NCBI RefSeq assembly: GCF_949769285.1
Contig: NZ_OX458331.1
Coordinates: forward strand, 1,488,001-1,552,000
Length of the DNA stretch: 64,000 bases
Origin: Anaerococcus sp. Marseille-Q7828
GTDB lineage: Bacteria > Bacillota > Clostridia > Tissierellales > Peptoniphilaceae
Reading direction: 5' to 3'
Below are positions 62,011-64,000 of this stretch, piece by piece; position 1 is the stretch's first letter, and every line of letters starts with the position of its first letter. The notes beneath the pieces were generated by a model that was given only the letters and a program-made list of their open reading frames with translations, made no database searches and had not been told where the DNA came from. The translations under genes were made by a program, and so were the position numbers.

Positions 62011-62578
62011 TAAAAATTCCTTCCTTGACCCATCCCATATGGATCTTATATTTTTCTAAAAAAGTTGCCCTATCCCATTCTTCTCTAAAATTTCTCTGAA
62101 TTAGATTATGGACTATTGCCCTCACAAAAATTATTTTTTCTTCATCCACACCCATTTTCTCTATGTTTTTAAAAAGATCTTTGTAATCTTGGTGGCAATT
62201 ATTCCACGATTTGTTTAAGCTTTCATCCCAATAGAGAAATCTATTTTTGTAAAGCATGTACGAATCTTCCTTAAAAATGATATCAGCAATATCATATCCA
62301 TAATCATTTAAAGAAGAAATTACATCACCGTCATTTTTTTCTAAACTTGTCAAAAAAAGCTTATGTATGTCGTGGGTTTTTTTATCCAAGATATAAAAAT
62401 AAGAATCTTCCAGATCTTCAAAATACTGATAAAAGCTCCCTCTGGCAATCCCCAATCTTTCTACAATTGTTTTAACATTCACATCTGAAAATGGTTTTTG
62501 TGAAAATTCTGATATCAAAACTTCCGTAATCTTTTTTCTCTTTTCTTCATCTAAATTATAAAAAGTTTCCTTTGGCAA
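61997..62578 (-). CDS. TetR-family regulator
   Basis: A 193-residue repressor. The N-terminal helix-turn-helix (about residues 12-55) includes PFSDVNVKTIVERLGIARGSFYQYFEDLE. The ligand-binding half is diverse. The start is TTG, with AAAGGAGG nine bases upstream; no suitable ATG lies nearby. Two palindromic sites flank its promoter. It overlaps the membrane protein gene downstream, so a self-regulated two-gene operon is likely. Confidence 0.9.
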   Translation of the reverse strand: MPKETFYNLDEEKRKKITEVLISEFSQKPFSDVNVKTIVERLGIARGSFYQYFEDLEDSYFYILDKKTHDIHKLFLTSLEKNDGDVISSLNDYGYDIADIIFKEDSYMLYKNRFLYWDESLNKSWNNCHQDYKDLFKNIEKMGVDEEKIIFVRAIVHNLIQRNFREEWDRATFLEKYKIHMGWVKEGIFNANI

Positions 62579-62594
62579 TCCTTAGTCCTCCTTT

Positions 62595-62636
62595 ATGACA
62601 CCGTGTCATATTCGTATTATATGTGACACCTTGTCA
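62595..62636. promoter_or_regulatory. Two palindromic TetR operators
   Basis: ATGACACCGTGTCAT (62595-62609) and TGACACCTTGTCA (62624-62636) are inverted repeats with centres 28 bp apart. The second lies in the promoter spacer and the first downstream of the -10, which fits repression by the adjacent TetR protein. Confidence 0.8.
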
Positions 62637-62644
62637 TTTGTCAA
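62616..62644 (-). promoter_or_regulatory. Consensus promoter of the tetR operon
   Basis: Minus-strand TTGACA (62639-62644) and TATAAT (62616-62621) with 17-bp spacing. One operator lies wholly inside the spacer. Confidence 0.85.
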
Positions 62645-62755
62645 GAAAAAAATATAGGCTTATGATTTATTATTAGCTATTGGATAAATCCAAAATATAG
62701 TAACAAATTTAAACCTACACTTTTTTATCTACAATAATTTATTTCTTTTCTATTT

Positions 62756-63190
62756 TTACAAATCCTTCTTAAAGCAAATAATTCTGTTAGCTTCTTCAAA
62801 TCCTATGGCTTTGTGAAAGGCAAAACTACTTAAATTTGTTAGTTCGCAGTCACTAGCAAATTCTTTAATATCTCTATCTTTGGCCCAGTTTTCACAAGCT
62901 TTTACCAAATCTCTGCCATAACCCCTGTTTCTATACTTTTCATCAACATATATTCCCTCAAGATAGGCAACAGGTGTTGTTTCGCAGCCTTCCACATAGT
63001 CATAACGTATGCTAAGATTTGCAAAGCCAATAGGATTACTATCTTCATAGATAATAAAACTTACCATGTTTTGATTCTCAGCAAATTCTTCAAATTCTTT
63101 TTTAAATTCTTCAACTGAATCATTGCCCCAAATTTTTCTTGCCATTTGGGCCGGGACTAATGCTTCTTCTTTCCTAGCTTCTCTAATCAT
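62756..63190 (-). CDS. GNAT acetyltransferase, AAC(6')-like
   Basis: GNAT-fold acetyltransferase of 144 aa, with the segments SIRYDYVEGCETTPVAYLEGIYVDEKYRNRGYGRDLV and FASDCELTNLSSFAFHKAIGFEEANRIICFKK. The YDYVEGC...AYLEGIYV pattern is characteristic of aminoglycoside 6'-N-acetyltransferases of the AAC(6')-Ig/Ih type, but resistance cannot be concluded from resemblance. It overlaps the upstream GNAT gene by four bases (ATGA). Confidence 0.82.
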   Translation of the reverse strand: MIREARKEEALVPAQMARKIWGNDSVEEFKKEFEEFAENQNMVSFIIYEDSNPIGFANLSIRYDYVEGCETTPVAYLEGIYVDEKYRNRGYGRDLVKACENWAKDRDIKEFASDCELTNLSSFAFHKAIGFEEANRIICFKKDL

Positions 63191-63720
63191 CTTTTCTCAT
63201 ACTTTTTTCTTTCTCTTAAATCTAAAACCATATAGTCAGTGTCAAAATACTTACCATCAATCTTCATATCTGCAGGAATAGTCCCTGTCTTTTTAAAACC
63301 AAATTTTTTATACAGATTAATTGCTCTTTCATTATCACTTCTAACTGTTAATTCTATTATTTCAAGACCAGATTCATTGGAAAATTCAATCAATTTAGCC
63401 ATTAATTCTTGTGCAATGCCCTGTCCCCAAAATTCTTTTTTAATAGATATACCCAAGACTGCCTTATGATTCATTCTATTTCTTGTCTTTGCAGAAATAT
63501 TTCCAAGTCCTATAATTTCATCATTAAGACATGCAAGTAAAAATATTGATTTATCACTATTAGATACACGTTCTAAAATATTTTTTTCTTCATCAATTGT
63601 TAGTCCTAGTCCCTCACTTCCAAAAGTAAGATTGTTTGTTTGACCTCCAACTATCTTAGTATATTCAAGAACTTTCTCTGCATCTTCTTTTCTTGCTTCT
63701 CTTATAATATATTTTGTCAT
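63187..63720 (-). CDS. GNAT acetyltransferase
   Basis: A 177-residue GNAT protein. The acetyl-CoA site is in AVLGISIKKEFWGQGIAQELM; the C-terminal NLYKKFGFKKTGTIPADMKIDG segment is as in RimJ/RimL/SpeG-like enzymes. GGGAGAG precedes the ATG. The acceptor substrate is unknown. It is first of a coupled pair with the AAC(6')-like gene and follows a third GNAT gene across a 23-base gap. Confidence 0.88.
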   Translation of the reverse strand: MTKYIIREARKEDAEKVLEYTKIVGGQTNNLTFGSEGLGLTIDEEKNILERVSNSDKSIFLLACLNDEIIGLGNISAKTRNRMNHKAVLGISIKKEFWGQGIAQELMAKLIEFSNESGLEIIELTVRSDNERAINLYKKFGFKKTGTIPADMKIDGKYFDTDYMVLDLRERKKYEKR

Positions 63721-63743
63721 AAAATCTCTCCCATCACTATTAA

Positions 63744-64000
63744 CTATTTTATAAATTTAATATAAATCTGGCACGGGTTCCACTCATCCCACATATCCGG
63801 AAAGCATTCAAGTTCCACATATCCCAAAGACTTATAAAAGTTATTAGTAATGTCATATTCGACATAACGACCTGATTTTACAGTTTTGACTTGAGAATAT
63901 GAATATCCTCTTTCAATTGCCAATTTTTCATAAGATTTAACAAGATTTGTACCAAGGCCAAGCCTATGAAATTCTTTTTTCACTCCCATTACAAAAATCT
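63744..64000 (-). CDS. GNAT acetyltransferase, 5' end missing (window edge)
   Basis: C-terminal part of a third GNAT protein. The reading frame continues to the edge (IFVMGVKKEFHRLGLGTNLVKSYEK), which is the acetyl-CoA-binding strand and loop. It then has NNFYKSLGYVELECF, the usual end of the fold. The internal Met at the edge is not a likely start because the preceding IFV belongs to the same strand. The N-terminal half lies outside. Its closeness to the other two GNAT genes suggests a cluster. Confidence 0.8.
   Translation of the reverse strand, partial: IFVMGVKKEFHRLGLGTNLVKSYEKLAIERGYSYSQVKTVKSGRYVEYDITNNFYKSLGYVELECFPDMWDEWNPCQIYIKFIK

Noticed and set aside
1-64000. tRNA, rRNA, insertion sequence or prophage genes
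   Set aside because: I looked at all gaps and saw none; gaps are mostly below 250 bases and contain promoters or hairpins only.

Overview
The window is one continuous piece of low-GC Gram-positive chromosome with densely packed genes, strong AGGAGG-type ribosome binding sites, many TTG/ATG near-starts and compact intrinsic terminators. The gene set fits an anaerobic Firmicute of the Tissierellia/Peptoniphilaceae type: a short dcw cluster, ThyX, PpdK with its regulatory kinase, a DUF969/DUF979/pyroglutamyl-peptidase operon and a T-box in front of valS. An Anaerococcus-like genome is my best guess. This is inference from gene content and was not checked against a database.

Left part (1-15.1 kb, all minus strand): leuS (cut by the left edge), asnS and rarA. 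Then comes a compact division and wall operon, mraZ-rsmH-ftsL-mraY-murD-murG-divIB-ftsZ-nrdR, behind a promoter with three 10-bp-spaced MraZ boxes. Then hflX, an IMPACT-family gene, yebC and lgt. At 15.3-22.2 kb on the plus strand lie a class A penicillin-binding protein and a two-component system followed by an S41-like protein that appears to lack its catalytic serine. ThyX and an Ala-rich membrane protein follow.

Middle part (24-40 kb) is the most accessory-looking. A macro-domain gene overlaps a HEPN plus PD-(D/E)xK-like nuclease gene, next to a secreted transglutaminase-like lipoprotein; I regard this pair as the best candidate for an undescribed system. Then come a glycerate kinase/GntP permease operon and a BceRS-BceAB-type antimicrobial peptide sensing and detoxification module. 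A three-gene overlapping operon follows (TerB-like protein, DUF2791-type ATPase, Lhr-like helicase) that matches the Shango anti-phage defence system.

Right part (40-64 kb): secreted 5'-nucleotidase, a small repetitive lipoprotein, a CapA-like protein, the pyroglutamate operon, a rhodanese, and a valS-methyltransferase-cold shock-hydrolase operon under a valine T-box. PDRP/PpdK follow, then membrane proteins and hydrolases, MarR and TetR regulators with visible palindromic operators, a DegV protein, a half-length AI-2E transporter and three GNAT acetyltransferases (the last cut by the right edge). I saw no rRNA, tRNA, CRISPR array, insertion sequence or prophage. The only stretch above 300 bases without a protein gene is the valS T-box leader together with the PDRP promoter region.
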